DNA of 44,956 bases from Brucella daejeonensis (GCF_014199265.1 NZ_JACIJG010000026.1:1-44956); one strand, 5' to 3'. Positions 27,651-36,630 are shown, numbered from the stretch's first letter. Numbers and translations are program-made. The notes: generated from the letters alone by a model not told the origin.

Positions 27651-28043
27651 GTGATCATCTTGACTGGGATGCAAGAAGCTGAAGCACTGAATGGTGTAGG
27701 TTTCCAGAGACGGGCCTGGAACTGGGTGATTGAGTGTTTCGGAAGGGATCTGGCGAACGACAGAGCGGAAAGAAATCGGCGGTTTCTCGAAGAAGCCGTA
27801 GAACTGGCCCAGTCTCTGGGATGCGACAAGACTACCATACTTCAAATCGTTGAATATGTTTACACTCGGGACACTGGTATTCCTGAACAGGAAGTCGGCG
27901 GCGTTATGGTAACTTTTGCAGCGTTATGCGAGGCAAACAATATCGAGATGGCTGTTGCCGGGCGAAACGAGCTCTCGCGCATATCGTCAGTCGACGTGAT
28001 GAGAAAAATCCGAGCGAAGCATTCTTTGAAACCGAAACTTTGA
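27651..28043 (+). CDS. MazG-like nucleotide pyrophosphohydrolase family protein
   Basis: About 130 residues in the all-alpha NTP-pyrophosphatase style. RNRRFLEEAVELAQSLGCDK carries the EExxE-type metal motif, and EVGGVMVTFAALCEANNIEM a second helix with a conserved pattern seen in phage- and proteobacterial MazG-like proteins. It may hydrolyse non-canonical NTPs. The start is uncertain: GTG 27651 or ATG 27669, neither with a strong ribosome site. It stands alone between the SDR operon and the NADH dehydrogenase-like gene. Confidence 0.75.
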   Translation: MIILTGMQEAEALNGVGFQRRAWNWVIECFGRDLANDRAERNRRFLEEAVELAQSLGCDKTTILQIVEYVYTRDTGIPEQEVGGVMVTFAALCEANNIEMAVAGRNELSRISSVDVMRKIRAKHSLKPKL

Positions 28044-28448
28044 ACCAACGATGACAACAGGGATATGCCCCACTCCGTAAGCTGGATGTTAGCGCTGTTC
28101 TCGACGACCCTGCACCAATACTTTGGGCGTAAGTGGCCCCGTATGACGCACAGGACGTTCCATGCCATCAGCCAATCGACCCTATGTTGTCTCCCGCGAT
28201 ATTTTTGAAAGCAACTTGGTAAAGCAGTTTGAAAGCAGAGATCGCGATTGCGGCTTCAGCAAACAGTATCAAGTTGGCATATCGGGATCTCTTGATGAAG
28301 GCACGAGATCACGCATCAATCGGAGGGGTTACATGTCTGTCTATCGTGTTCACCGTCTCGATACTGGAAACTAGCCAGCACGTCCGAAACACAGACGAAT
28401 GTCGAAATGCCCACCATTACCGGCATTTCGTAAACAGGAGAAAACATC
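28044..28448. other. Intergenic with a 9-bp hairpin in the leader of the next gene
   Basis: About 400 bp with no supported gene. CGAAATGCC (28403-28411) and GGCATTTCG (28422-28430) form a perfect inverted repeat just before the AGGAG (28436-28440) and ATG (28449) of the oxidoreductase gene. It is a candidate operator or leader hairpin. Confidence 0.5.
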
Positions 28449-29660
28449 ATGTCCAAGCATATCCTCATTGTTGGCGCCGGTTTTGCCGGTGTTATGGCAG
28501 CTTTGGCTGCCTCTCGGCTGAGGCACGAAAAGAGCGTGTCAGCTGAGGATTTGAAGATCACCGTCGTGTCCCCCGAACCTGAGCTGGTCATCCGCCCCAG
28601 GCTCTATGAACCCGAGCCCGATAAGATGACGGCTCCTCTTGGGGATCTCTTCTCCGCTACTGATATCAATTTCATTGCTGGTACAGTAGAAAAGATCGAC
28701 GCTGTTGGTAGCCAAGTTGCGATCATAGATGGCAAAGGTCGAAGCGTCCTGCAATCCTATGACAGACTCGTGCTTGCTGCTGGCAGTCGCGGTTTTCAGC
28801 CACCAATTCCCGGGCTTGAGGAATACGGCTTTGCCTCCAACCATCTTGAAGAAGCTGTAATACTGGACCAGCATCTGCACAGGCTTGCTGATCATCCGGC
28901 AAGCCCCGCACGAGACACAGTTGTGGTAGGCGGAGCGGGTTTCACAGGATTGGAAGTCGCTACCGAACTCGAAACGCGACTGCGTGGTATTCTGGGTTCC
29001 AAGGCTCGTCCGCGCATCATCATTGTGGACCGGAATCCGCATGTCGCTCCGGCAATGGGAGAAAATCCACGTCCATATATTGAGCAGCGTCTCAAAGAAC
29101 TTGGTATAGAGACCCGATTAAACACGGGAATTGCAAAACTCGACGAGAATTCAGTAACGCTTGATAACGGAGAACGGATCGAGACGGCGACAGTTATCTG
29201 GTCGGGAGGCATGCGCGCCTCTCCGCTCACAAGTCAGCTCGAGGCAGAAAGAGACCAGCTCGGACGTATAATAGTGGAACCGGATCTTCGCGTACCTGGT
29301 CACGCTCAGATTTTCGCGACTGGAGATACCGCAAAGGCGGCAACCGACAATGAGGGAAATTTTTCGCTGATGTCCTGTCAGCATGCACGTCGACTTGGCG
29401 CATTTGCAGGCCATAATGCAGCTGCGGAACTCTTAGGCGAGCCAACATTGGCGTATAATCAGCCCGCATATGTTGTTTGCCTTGATCTCGGTGCTGACGC
29501 TGCAATTTTTACACGTGGATGGTCTGGCAAAGTTGAAATCACCGGCACCGAAGCGAAGAAGGTGAAACAGGAGATCAATACGGTCTGGATTTATCCGCCA
29601 GCTCCAGACCGGTCCGCGGCATATGAGAATGTTCATATAGCGCGGACGGTCGATTTCTAG
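28449..29660 (+). CDS. NDH-2-like NAD(P)/FAD-dependent oxidoreductase
   Basis: A 403-residue two-dinucleotide-fold flavoprotein. FAD site: HILIVGAGFAGVMAALAA (GxGFAG). NADH site: VVVGGAGFTGLEVATEL. The second FAD motif is AQIFATGDTAKA. The sequence pattern (RPRLYEPEP, SPLTSQL) is that of type-II NADH dehydrogenase-like and related quinone oxidoreductases. No CxxC redox pair is seen, which argues against a disulfide reductase. AGGAG supports ATG 28449. It is monocistronic, with a bidirectional hairpin downstream. Confidence 0.9.
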   Translation: MSKHILIVGAGFAGVMAALAASRLRHEKSVSAEDLKITVVSPEPELVIRPRLYEPEPDKMTAPLGDLFSATDINFIAGTVEKIDAVGSQVAIIDGKGRSVLQSYDRLVLAAGSRGFQPPIPGLEEYGFASNHLEEAVILDQHLHRLADHPASPARDTVVVGGAGFTGLEVATELETRLRGILGSKARPRIIIVDRNPHVAPAMGENPRPYIEQRLKELGIETRLNTGIAKLDENSVTLDNGERIETATVIWSGGMRASPLTSQLEAERDQLGRIIVEPDLRVPGHAQIFATGDTAKAATDNEGNFSLMSCQHARRLGAFAGHNAAAELLGEPTLAYNQPAYVVCLDLGADAAIFTRGWSGKVEITGTEAKKVKQEINTVWIYPPAPDRSAAYENVHIARTVDF

Positions 29661-29717
29661 TTCGTTCAATCAATGTCATCCTCGGGGAATTTGATCCGCT
29701 CGATCTCGGGGATTACG

Positions 29718-29753
29718 ATTATGGCCCGCTTTGCTTGTAAGGCGGGCCATAAT
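29718..29753. terminator. 12-bp hairpin between convergent genes
   Basis: ATTATGGCCCGC (29718-29729) and GCGGGCCATAAT (29742-29753) are perfectly complementary around a 12-nt loop. They lie midway between the convergent oxidoreductase and SpvB-like genes. The position suggests a bidirectional terminator, although neither side carries a long T-run. Confidence 0.65.
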
Positions 29754-29797
29754 GAACATACGAGTTACGGCGTGTTTGCCCGGCCAAAACAGTGTTC

Positions 29798-30934
29798 TTA
29801 GGCTGCACCCGTCCAAGTCGCAATACTCTTAATCCGCCGAATTGTGGACGAAATCGTGTGTCCGTTTGCCATCAATAGATGATCAGGGCGAGACTCGTAA
29901 TAAAATGAAATTTTTGACCCATTATACTCAATCGTCGAGGGATAACAGACCGGAGCGTGGTCACAATTATAGTTATATTTGACGCTGTTGCCGTTCGTGT
30001 CCATGACCGATGCCAGCAACCAGCGGAAATTGCGCTGCAGATCATAAGCTGGCGTACCGGCCGTGGGCGTCGCACCGGAATAAGACTGCACCGGCTTAAA
30101 AAGCGATACGGTCCCATCTCGCTCCGTCACCCGCCATTCATTGGCGCTCGAATTGAATGCAATGCGATTATAGCTTTCAATCTCGGTCGCATGTGTGCCG
30201 CCTGTGGCACATGACGGGGATACGACACCGGCACTGCAATTTACCAGTTGCTCACCGTTCAGTAGATAGACATCACTACTATCAAACGCTGGTACGCCAT
30301 AGCCGAGACTACCACGTTCAATTACATGAAGACCATTCAGCCCCCAGCCATAACCCAGCCAACCTTGATAAAGGCCACTGACCTTGGTTTTGCGCGCAGA
30401 ATTATAATTAAGCACAATTTTTGGCTCAAGCCCGCGGAACCCTGGAACGGTAATATCAATATTATGGGTAAGATTGCCCGTTCCTCGAACATCAGGAGTC
30501 GAAGCCTTCTCAGGGGCACCGGTCGGAGCAGGCGTGGAAATGGGCTCCGTCGTGATCGTGCTAAGCGCCGGTGCGATCTCACCCTGTGGCTGCAGCGTAT
30601 CTGTTGGATTTGATGGCGCGCTTCCTGAGGCATCACTTCCTGTCGCTCCGTCCGACGAGGCGGGAATGGGCAACGCCAAATCGACGGTCCGTTCGCTCGG
30701 ATTGGGCTGTGACGTTTCTCCGATCACGTTGTCGGCACTTACATCTCCCGAATTACCGCTTCCGGCCCCAAGCGCATTGCCACCAGACCCTAAACCGCCT
30801 GATATGCTGCTATCAGCAGCATGAGCAAGCCCGACAAAGGCGCCATCCCCACCCCATGCAGGTGGCAGCAAATTACCCGATGCACAAATAAGAGCCGCAA
30901 AGAACAATACAAACTTGCCCCGCCGTATACGCAT
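29798..30934 (-). pseudogene. SpvB/Rhs-type secreted protein, N-terminal fragment
   Basis: About 378 residues. A signal peptide (KFVLFFAALICASG..., cleavage near AHA-A) precedes a low-complexity Ser/Gly/Pro linker (residues 45-165). The SpvB-type N-terminal beta-propeller start follows: GTGNLTHNIDITVPGFRG, LEPKIVLNYNSARKTK, GWLGYGWGLNGLHVIERG. Family members normally continue for 1000-2000 residues of Rhs/YD-repeat or toxin sequence, but this frame stops right after RRIKSIATWTGAA. It is therefore probably a truncated, non-functional relic, unless it is used as a short secreted form. Start at ATG 30934 with AAGGGAAG upstream; the TTG six codons earlier is less likely. Confidence 0.72.
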
Positions 30935-31286
30935 AAAACTTCCCTTGCCCAACTTTTATTATTACTTACAGCAATGGGATTGAGAGCTGCGTTTGTGCAA
31001 CATGTTTTTGCCACAATTTAATAAACGCTTATTTTTTCTTGTGGAAAACAACGTTCTCTTTCGTAAATGTCACACCATGATGTCAACCACGAAGTTCCGT
31101 AACATAAGTACATCTAACTCGATTACGAGCCAAAGCCCCCGCATCGAGGTATGGAGCTTGAGGTTGCTTCTTTCGAGATAAATTTACCCACACCAAGATG
31201 AGTTTTGCCCTCGACGGCTATGCCTACCCCAACACTCAGGATACGCCGGACATGGTGGCCAGACAGCCGTATCCCCGCACAGGTGA
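30935..31286. other. AT-rich intergenic region, no supported gene
   Basis: About 350 bp between the SpvB-like fragment and the IS remnant. It is markedly AT-rich and only short frames are present. It may mark the edge of the accessory island. Confidence 0.4.
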
Positions 31287-31841
31287 TTATTCAAGCCTGC
31301 TTTCGAATTTTTCGCCAATATGAAGCTGAAAGTCGCCCGATGTCTGCTCGCTCATAAATCCGACTAATGCGCGGGGGGCGTCTTGGGCGAAGTCCCAAGG
31401 CGTCAAGCTTGACAGTAAGCGGTCCCGAATGCATGTCAAAAAGCCGCTGCGCGAGCGACCAAGTGTTTGCCCCTCTGCCCCCTTTGGCGCAGTCTGCCGA
31501 GACATGGGCGCGCACGATGGTGCTGTCGAACATCTGAACTAGGTGGGCCGACGACGACAGCTCGGCGAGGTGATCGAAGAACGTCTCGAACACTTCCGAC
31601 CTGCTCAACCGATCAAAGCGTTTCTACACGTTGTTCCACTTGCCGAACCCCTCCGGGAGCGCGCGCCAGGAGATGTAGTGAGCGAGAAATAGTGCATCGC
31701 TACGAGGAGCAGCCGGTCATCACGACACTCGTCGCCGCGGTGTGGCAGTGAGGCACGAAACCCCTCTAACGTCACCGACCAATCCGCATCTGCCATCTTC
31801 GTGGACATCGGCGACCTCCAAATCAGTCGGTTCACCATGAA
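31287..31841 (-). mobile_element. IS5-family transposase remnant
   Basis: A decayed DDE transposase on the minus strand. The N-terminal frame has TEGFRASLPHRGDE-type sequence, then a different frame reads PEGFGKWNNV(stop)KRFDRLSRSEVFETFFDHLAEL. It continues to QMFDSTIVRAHVSADCAKGG, the region of the first catalytic Asp (DSTIVRAH). The last part (SGDFQLHIGEKFESRL) is in yet another frame and lacks the later acidic residues. Two or more frameshifts and an in-frame stop make it non-functional. Terminal inverted repeats were not found. Confidence 0.75.
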
Positions 31842-31949
31842 TCAGACATAGCGCATCTGCGAAATTCTCTACGATCAACATGCGGCAATCCGACCACACC
31901 GCCTAGAGCCAAGTCTGTGACTGATTACGAAGCAGCCAAGAATACAAGC

Positions 31950-31965
31950 TAGCACATCTGTTCTA
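31950..31965. promoter_or_regulatory. Candidate operator of the bacteriocin regulon (single copy)
   Basis: TAGCACATCTGTTCTA matches 13 of 16 positions of the site at 41480 and has the same TAGnn-N6-nnCTA layout. It ends 68 nt before the proposed start of the regulator gene, suggesting autoregulation. Two direct CAGATGCTA half-site-like repeats follow at 31968-31976 and 31993-32001. Confidence 0.6.
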
Positions 31966-32033
31966 TCCAGATGCTATGGTTTGCATCGCATGCAGATGCT
32001 AAACTTCTCACCCCAGTGAATTCCGGAGGGGGT

Positions 32034-32681
32034 GTGGAGGGGTTGAAACAGGACCGGATTATTCTTGCTGACGATCATCCGATTTTCCGTGATGGGCTTC
32101 GCCGGCTGATACAGCGCTTCGCACCAGAATCAATCATCGAAGAGGCTGGTTCCTACGAAGAGCTTCTTTCGCTGGCGCGCTCGGCGGAGGCCCCGACGAC
32201 GATCATTGCTGATCTTATCTTCGCCGGAGAAAACATCGAACCGATGCTGGATGCACTGCGACAGGAATTCGAACGCACCTCCATCATTGTTGTATCGATG
32301 ATCGAGGATAACGAAACGGCCGAGCGCATCATGGCGCGAGGCATGAATGGTTTTATCAGCAAGAGCGTACCGCCTCGAGCTTTGGCTCTGGCAATCGCGT
32401 CCGTAAGAGACGGTGAAGCCATCGTTCAGCTCGAACCCCCCGATAGTTTGCCGCCGCAGCTCATGCATCACGATGTCCTGCTGACGCCCCGTCAGGTAGA
32501 AGTTCTGCGCTTGCTGTCTGAAGGCAAAACTAACAAAGAAATCGCAATTAAGCTTGGTATTTCGCCCTTCACAGTGCGTATCCATGTTTCCGCCTTGCTC
32601 AAGGTTCTCAACGTCACTACGCGCTCCGCAGCGACAGCAAAGGCTCTCAACGACGGCCTGCTGACGCCGCCCATACCGTAA
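32034..32681 (+). CDS. NarL/LuxR-type response regulator of the peptide island
   Basis: About 215 residues. The receiver has LADDHPIFRDGLRRL (acidic pair), phosphoacceptor Asp in TTIIADLIFAG, Ser in IIVVSM and Lys in GFISKSV. The C-terminal LuxR-type HTH is LLTPRQVEVLRLLSEGKTNKEIAIKLGISPFTVRIHVSALLKVL. GTG 32034 is chosen as start (GGAGGG just upstream); TTG 32043 is an alternative. It is followed by a hybrid kinase 77 nt later. A decayed homologue is part of the minus-strand fusion at 36965-37647. Likely role: activating the GG-peptide genes through the TAGnn-N6-nnCTA sites (inference). Confidence 0.92.
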   Translation: MEGLKQDRIILADDHPIFRDGLRRLIQRFAPESIIEEAGSYEELLSLARSAEAPTTIIADLIFAGENIEPMLDALRQEFERTSIIVVSMIEDNETAERIMARGMNGFISKSVPPRALALAIASVRDGEAIVQLEPPDSLPPQLMHHDVLLTPRQVEVLRLLSEGKTNKEIAIKLGISPFTVRIHVSALLKVLNVTTRSAATAKALNDGLLTPPIP

Positions 32682-32758
32682 GATCTGCGCGGGGACGGAG
32701 TTATGGCTCATCCGAAAGATGATATACCTAGGCTTGTAGAGCCGACATAGAGATCGGA

Positions 32759-34546
32759 GTGATCGCGGACAAGCAGGTAGCTAGCGAGAATTATCTGGCT
32801 GGCTGCGGGATGGCAGACATACGGAGTATGTGGGTGGATAAGGTGGTCGTGACTTTGGCAGACAGCGTGGCATCGCTGTATTCGCGCATCAGCCAACTTC
32901 TCCTAGGCAAGGACGGTCAGGACTACGACGTCGAGCGCGGTCAGGCCTTGACCCGCGTGATCATCGTGCCGATGGTCGCGATCTATGCAATTTGGCTGCT
33001 CGGATCGTCGACGCAGTATCCGGCCTGGGTGTTTCGCTCATTCGTCATCTATTCATCGATAGCTGTCCCGTTGTCGGTTTTGCTGTTGCGCCATGTCATT
33101 CGCCGGCCCGGCTACAACCTTGCTCGGCGAGCTTTCGCCATGGCGAATGATTACACGATGATGGCCTTTGCCCTGGTCGCGGGCGGGGCCGAAATGCTGC
33201 CCATCACGGCATTCGTGCTTTGGGTCACCGCTGGCAACGGGATACGCTATGGACAGCCGTATCTGGCGGCGGCGACGGGCTGCGCGTTGGTGACACTTTC
33301 GGTAGCTTATCTGACGAACAGCTATTGGCAGGCCAACCCCTATATGGCGCTGAGTTTTCTTCTGGCGGCGCTGCTGGTGCCTGCATATATTTTCATGCTC
33401 CTCAACCGGCTACAAATTGCCCGGGATGAAGCCATGGAAGCGAATGACGCTAAGTCCCGCTTTCTCGCGCAAGCGAGCCATGATCTTCGCCAGCCGATCC
33501 ACGCGATCAGTCTGTTCACCGCCTGTCTGCGTGACGCCGGCCTTGACCATGAACAGCGTACAATGGTGGAAAACATCGACCGTTCCCTCAACAGCGTGTC
33601 GGGGCTGTTTCGATCTTTGCTAGATATCTCCACGCTCGACAGCGGAAGAGTTCAACCGGTGCTACGGCCTGTCCAAATCGGCAAACTGCTGGCGGACGTA
33701 GCCCGTCAGAATTCCCAGGTTGCCGGATGGGCTAACTCGATTTTGCACGTTGTACACTCTTCCTGCTACGTTGAAGCAGATGCCGTGTTGCTCACGACGA
33801 TGGTGCAGAACATTGTCAGCAATGCCCTCAAATACGCCCCTGGCAGCGCCGTGCTGATCGGTTGCCGCCGCCAGCACGGGCAATTAAGGATCGAGATCCA
33901 TGACCGCGGGGATGGCATCACCGCAGAACACTTGCCGCACGTGTTCGACGAATTCTACCAGGTTCGCGAACGCGGCGACCGCAACGCGGAAGGTGTCGGC
34001 CTGGGGCTGGCGATCGTCAGACGCCTTGGACGCCTGATGGATTTTGATGTTGCGGTGATGTCGACCAAAGGGAAGGGAACCAGGGTCATTATTTCCGGGT
34101 TAAGAATCGTTCCGGCGCCAGCGGCGGCTACGATGGCAGCCGCGCCTCTGCCGATGGCACCCGACGGACTACGCGTACTACTGGTCGAGGATGACCGGGA
34201 TGTTCTGAGTGCGACGACACTGCTTCTCGAAAAATGGGGCTGCATTGTCCAGGCCGAGCCTTCCCCTCCACGCGAGCCGGCGAATTGGGATATACTCATT
34301 ACCGACTTTGATCTTGGCGGCAAGCGGACGGGTGCCGACTGCATTGCGACCGTGCGCAAATTGGCACAGCGTCAGGTGCCGGCGATCGTGATGACTGGAC
34401 ACGATGAGGGCAGGGTGAGAGCCGAGCTCGTCGATGAGCGCATTCCTGTCCTGGCGAAGCCGGTACGTCCTGCAGAGATGCGGGCCGTATTGACGACGCT
34501 TGCACTACGCGCGGCCACGACCCTGCCCGGCAGAAAGATATCCTAG
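32759..34546 (+). CDS. Membrane hybrid histidine kinase with C-terminal receiver
   Basis: About 595 residues (start uncertain: GTG 32759, ATG 32810 or 32828). Six or so membrane helices span residues 70-220 (RVIIVPMVAIYAIWLLG, FVIYSSIAVPLSVLLL, ALSFLLAALLVPAYIFMLL). They are followed by HisKA with SHDLRQPIHAISLFTACL and HATPase with NIVSNALKYAP, DRGDGI and GVGLGLAIVRRL. A receiver at about 470-580 has LLVEDDRD, phosphoacceptor Asp in ILITDFDLGG, VMTGHDE and LAKPVRP. The cytosolic C-terminal receiver may be a phosphatase-like or sink domain. The compact membrane sensor is compatible with a small extracellular or membrane ligand such as a secreted peptide, but this is unproven. A remnant of a second copy lies at 36965-37647. 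Confidence 0.9.
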   Translation: MIADKQVASENYLAGCGMADIRSMWVDKVVVTLADSVASLYSRISQLLLGKDGQDYDVERGQALTRVIIVPMVAIYAIWLLGSSTQYPAWVFRSFVIYSSIAVPLSVLLLRHVIRRPGYNLARRAFAMANDYTMMAFALVAGGAEMLPITAFVLWVTAGNGIRYGQPYLAAATGCALVTLSVAYLTNSYWQANPYMALSFLLAALLVPAYIFMLLNRLQIARDEAMEANDAKSRFLAQASHDLRQPIHAISLFTACLRDAGLDHEQRTMVENIDRSLNSVSGLFRSLLDISTLDSGRVQPVLRPVQIGKLLADVARQNSQVAGWANSILHVVHSSCYVEADAVLLTTMVQNIVSNALKYAPGSAVLIGCRRQHGQLRIEIHDRGDGITAEHLPHVFDEFYQVRERGDRNAEGVGLGLAIVRRLGRLMDFDVAVMSTKGKGTRVIISGLRIVPAPAAATMAAAPLPMAPDGLRVLLVEDDRDVLSATTLLLEKWGCIVQAEPSPPREPANWDILITDFDLGGKRTGADCIATVRKLAQRQVPAIVMTGHDEGRVRAELVDERIPVLAKPVRPAEMRAVLTTLALRAATTLPGRKIS

Positions 34547-34729
34547 CCAGATTAGAGTCTGACGATACTCAGGCCCCGCCGGGAAAGTAGGAGGAATTAT
34601 ACGGGCCGGGCCGCGGCACCTCATCCTTGCAGGATGGGAGAAGCGCCAGCCCCGGCCACGAGCCGCATTTATCAATGACGGATACCGGTCGAGATGACCT
34701 TCCGTAAGTCGATGTAGTCGAGGCGGGAT

Positions 34730-34831
34730 CTAGCCGCTTGGGGTGCTGCTCCTCTTCCTCAGCTCTTCCACGATCCGCTGATATTCTTCCTCGGAAACTT
34801 CGATCCCGCCAAGGTCCTTCAAGGGATCGCA
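34730..34831 (-). pseudogene. Remnant of a GG-peptide gene (paralogue of the 36631-36813 peptide)
   Basis: The minus-strand frame ending at TAG 34730-34732 encodes CDPLKDLGGIEVSEEEYQ and then RIVEELRKRSSTPSG. It closely matches the peptide at 36631, whose core reads CDPFENIGGITVSEQEYQ and then EIVEELRKRNTSSCK. Upstream, the GGCGGCGG-TGCGAT stretch lacks one T present in the intact gene (GGCGGCGGTTGCGAC), throwing the leader out of frame, and no start or ribosome site survives. It lies directly after the hybrid kinase, convergent to it, as the intact peptide does relative to the kinase remnant. Broken in the leader, so not exportable as it stands. Confidence 0.72.
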
Positions 34832-34849
34832 CCGCCGCCAGCGCAGCGG

Positions 34850-35276
34850 CCATTGGTGATCAGATACTGCTTCCACAGTTGAGATTCTTGCAACCGCAGG
34901 CCGAGAAAGCCGTGATCGATGGCTTAACTCAACGCCAGCGCGACGCCTCGCGTGTCAGCCCGCGGACGGGCAAGCGTACATCGACGGCGGCGAGACCGAG
35001 GAGCAGCACCGATTCAAGCGGCGGTTATGGCCTTCGATCTTCTCGATCTGCGCGCACAAAGCGTCGGTGGCGGGTTGGAGCCGAACGTTCGTCCTGGACC
35101 TCCGGGTTCCGGTCTTGCAGGACGTTCGTGATTTGTTCTTAGATCGGAAAAGAGTCAAGATAATGCGACGACCAGCCGCTTTGATCCAGTTCGAGAAATC
35201 GGAGTTGTAGTGACGCGTCACATTTGTGCGCAGGTCTACAGTGAGGAGAGCAACCCTAGGGCCGAACTTATGGTGC
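34850..35276. other. Degenerate region, nothing identified
   Basis: About 430 bp. Both strands have fairly long open stretches without starts or ribosome sites and no recognisable family. This is compatible with decayed DNA around the broken peptide gene. It contains the palindrome TGACGCGTCA (35211-35220). Confidence 0.4.
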
Positions 35277-35606
35277 TTACCTGCCCTGAATCACTCGGAT
35301 AAACTTTGGGCTGCGCGTCCGGAAATCGGTATATGTGATCCGGCCGCTGGCGATCCCGTTGAAGGCCCGAGTGCAATAAATGCGGGCGACATTGCTGCGT
35401 GAACTGACGTTCATCACTTTCGCCATGTGCGCCTTACTCGCGGCCGAGGCCCGTGAGGTTCCCTTGTAACACCGGGCGATGCCGTCACGTTTCAGAGCCG
35501 GACTTCCGCGCATCGCTTCCTGCGCCTGATTGTAGCTGCCTTCCGAGACGCAGGACGACAGAATCAAACCCATCAGCCCCACAGCCGAAGCTCGCAACAG
35601 TCGCAT
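35277..35606 (-). CDS. Small lipoprotein of the peptide cluster
   Basis: A 109-residue lipoprotein. The signal RLLRASAVGLMGLILSSC has a lipobox LSSC (Cys-19) and Val/Ser follow, so it is probably outer-membrane sorted. The mature part is basic, with two further cysteines (RCYKG and IYCTR) about 32 residues apart that could form a disulfide. The ATG at 35606 has AGGAGG at good distance. It is the last gene downstream of three minus-strand GG-peptide genes (242 nt gap). An immunity or accessory role is possible but unsupported by any family. Confidence 0.68.
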   Translation of the reverse strand: MRLLRASAVGLMGLILSSCVSEGSYNQAQEAMRGSPALKRDGIARCYKGTSRASAASKAHMAKVMNVSSRSNVARIYCTRAFNGIASGRITYTDFRTRSPKFIRVIQGR

Positions 35607-35848
35607 GAGATCCTCCTTTGAAACCGATACTCTCGAAGGCCCGATTGCAGGACCGTCGTTCCACCGGACGGTGGGTATCCGTCTTCCTTCGGATATCGTC
35701 GCCCGGCCCCGATCATGTCCGATCGCTCAACAACGACGAACCAGGGCATCACGCGAGAATCCGCGATACCTTGGTCCTGTTCGATTGGGCATCGGCTCGA
35801 ATTTGCATACCGACGACTATTTCCCGCCGCGGTATGTCGGCTAGCCTG

Positions 35849-35956
35849 CTACTTCTTCTTCTCGTTACCGTGCCGCTCGGTGCAGGTTTCACCATTCGGC
35901 CCCGCTGTGACACCGCCTGCGACGGCCTTTTGCTCGGTGAATTGCAGTTCCCTCAT
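35849..35956 (-). CDS. GG-leader peptide (35 aa)
   Basis: A 35-codon gene with a strong ribosome site (AAGGAGA, 7 nt upstream of ATG 35956). The leader MRELQFTEQKAVAGG ends in Gly14-Gly15, the C39 cleavage site. The predicted mature peptide is 20 residues, starting VTAGPN and ending NEKKK, with one cysteine. The leader aligns without gaps to those of the two peptides upstream on the same strand. This gene is short enough to be missed by length-limited gene callers. Very basic C-terminus; no family recognised. Confidence 0.78.
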   Translation of the reverse strand: MRELQFTEQKAVAGGVTAGPNGETCTERHGNEKKK

Positions 35957-36021
35957 GAACAATCTCCTTTCGGTTCAAGAATTCCGACAGGGCTTTTACC
36001 CCTGAACGTTTGCTGCCCGGA

Positions 36022-36234
36022 TTACTTCCAGTCGTAGCGGATTTCGATGCCGCGAGTGCCGTCCTTGGCGAAGCCGGCACTCAGGCTCCATCCCGAATCG
36101 AAGGACTTCCCATAAGTCAGGCCGTTGGGGACATCGTCGCTGCCGAAGCCGGGCACCGGACCGTAGCCGAAACCACCACCCAGTGAGATGCCGCCGGCTA
36201 CCGCATCGCGTTCTTCACAAAGAAGCTTTCTCAT
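36022..36234 (-). CDS. GG-leader peptide (70 aa)
   Basis: Seventy residues. The leader MRKLLCEERDAVAGG is cut after Gly15; the mature peptide is 55 residues, starting ISLGGGFGYGPVPGFG, glycine-rich and ending EIRYDWK. Gly-rich sequence of this kind is typical of class II microcin/bacteriocin cores. ATG 36234 has GGAGG 5 nt upstream. It begins 10 nt after the stop of the preceding GG-peptide (36245), so the two are co-transcribed, and the 35-aa peptide follows 65 nt later. Confidence 0.82.
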   Translation of the reverse strand: MRKLLCEERDAVAGGISLGGGFGYGPVPGFGSDDVPNGLTYGKSFDSGWSLSAGFAKDGTRGIEIRYDWK

Positions 36235-36244
36235 CCTTGCCTCC

Positions 36245-36394
36245 TCAAAAACGGGCTTGGCTGCCCGCCGCTAGAGCTTTGCCGGGCTCGTTGGTCAGGC
36301 ATCCGCCCTTGCCGTCTTCACCGGTCCAGCGATCCGGCGTTTGCGCAACGCCGCCTGTAACCTTCTCCAGGTCCATTGGAGCAACTTTTCGCAT
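36245..36394 (-). CDS. GG-leader peptide (49 aa)
   Basis: Forty-nine residues. The leader MRKVAPMDLEKVTGG ends at Gly14-Gly15, and the mature peptide is 34 residues starting VAQTPDRWTG, with one cysteine in GGCLTNE. ATG 36394 has GAGG upstream. It is the first gene of the minus-strand peptide operon (49 aa, 70 aa, 35 aa, lipoprotein). The promoter region (36395-36630) is shared with the divergent 60-aa peptide gene and contains the tandem operator candidates. Confidence 0.78.
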   Translation of the reverse strand: MRKVAPMDLEKVTGGVAQTPDRWTGEDGKGGCLTNEPGKALAAGSQARF

Positions 36395-36465
36395 CAGGTA
36401 CCTCGTCAAATATTTTTGCCCATCGGCCACACAACATCATTACTTTTCGAAGTCGCGCGGTCTAC

Positions 36466-36512
36466 TAGGGCAAATGCACTATTGGCCGAACGGGGGTAGT
36501 GCGTCTGTACTA
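36466..36512. promoter_or_regulatory. Tandem candidate operators between divergent peptide genes
   Basis: TAGGGCAAATGCACTA (36466-36481) and TAGTGCGTCTGTACTA (36497-36512) share the TAGnn-N6-nnCTA layout and lie exactly 31 bp apart, the same spacing as the pair at 41480-41526. They sit between the 49-aa (minus) and 60-aa (plus) GG-peptide genes. A T-rich -10-like stretch (TTTTAGA, about 36534-36540) follows the second site at the distance expected for activation on the plus strand. Confidence 0.65.
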
Positions 36513-36630
36513 CTGGTTCCATCTGGGCCGGTGTTTTAGACAGATAGGCGGGTTTCAATACGCGATGTCAGTCGATCTTGATTCCTTGCCAGACAGGCGA
36601 CCATTTCAACTGGACCAGAAGGAGATACAG

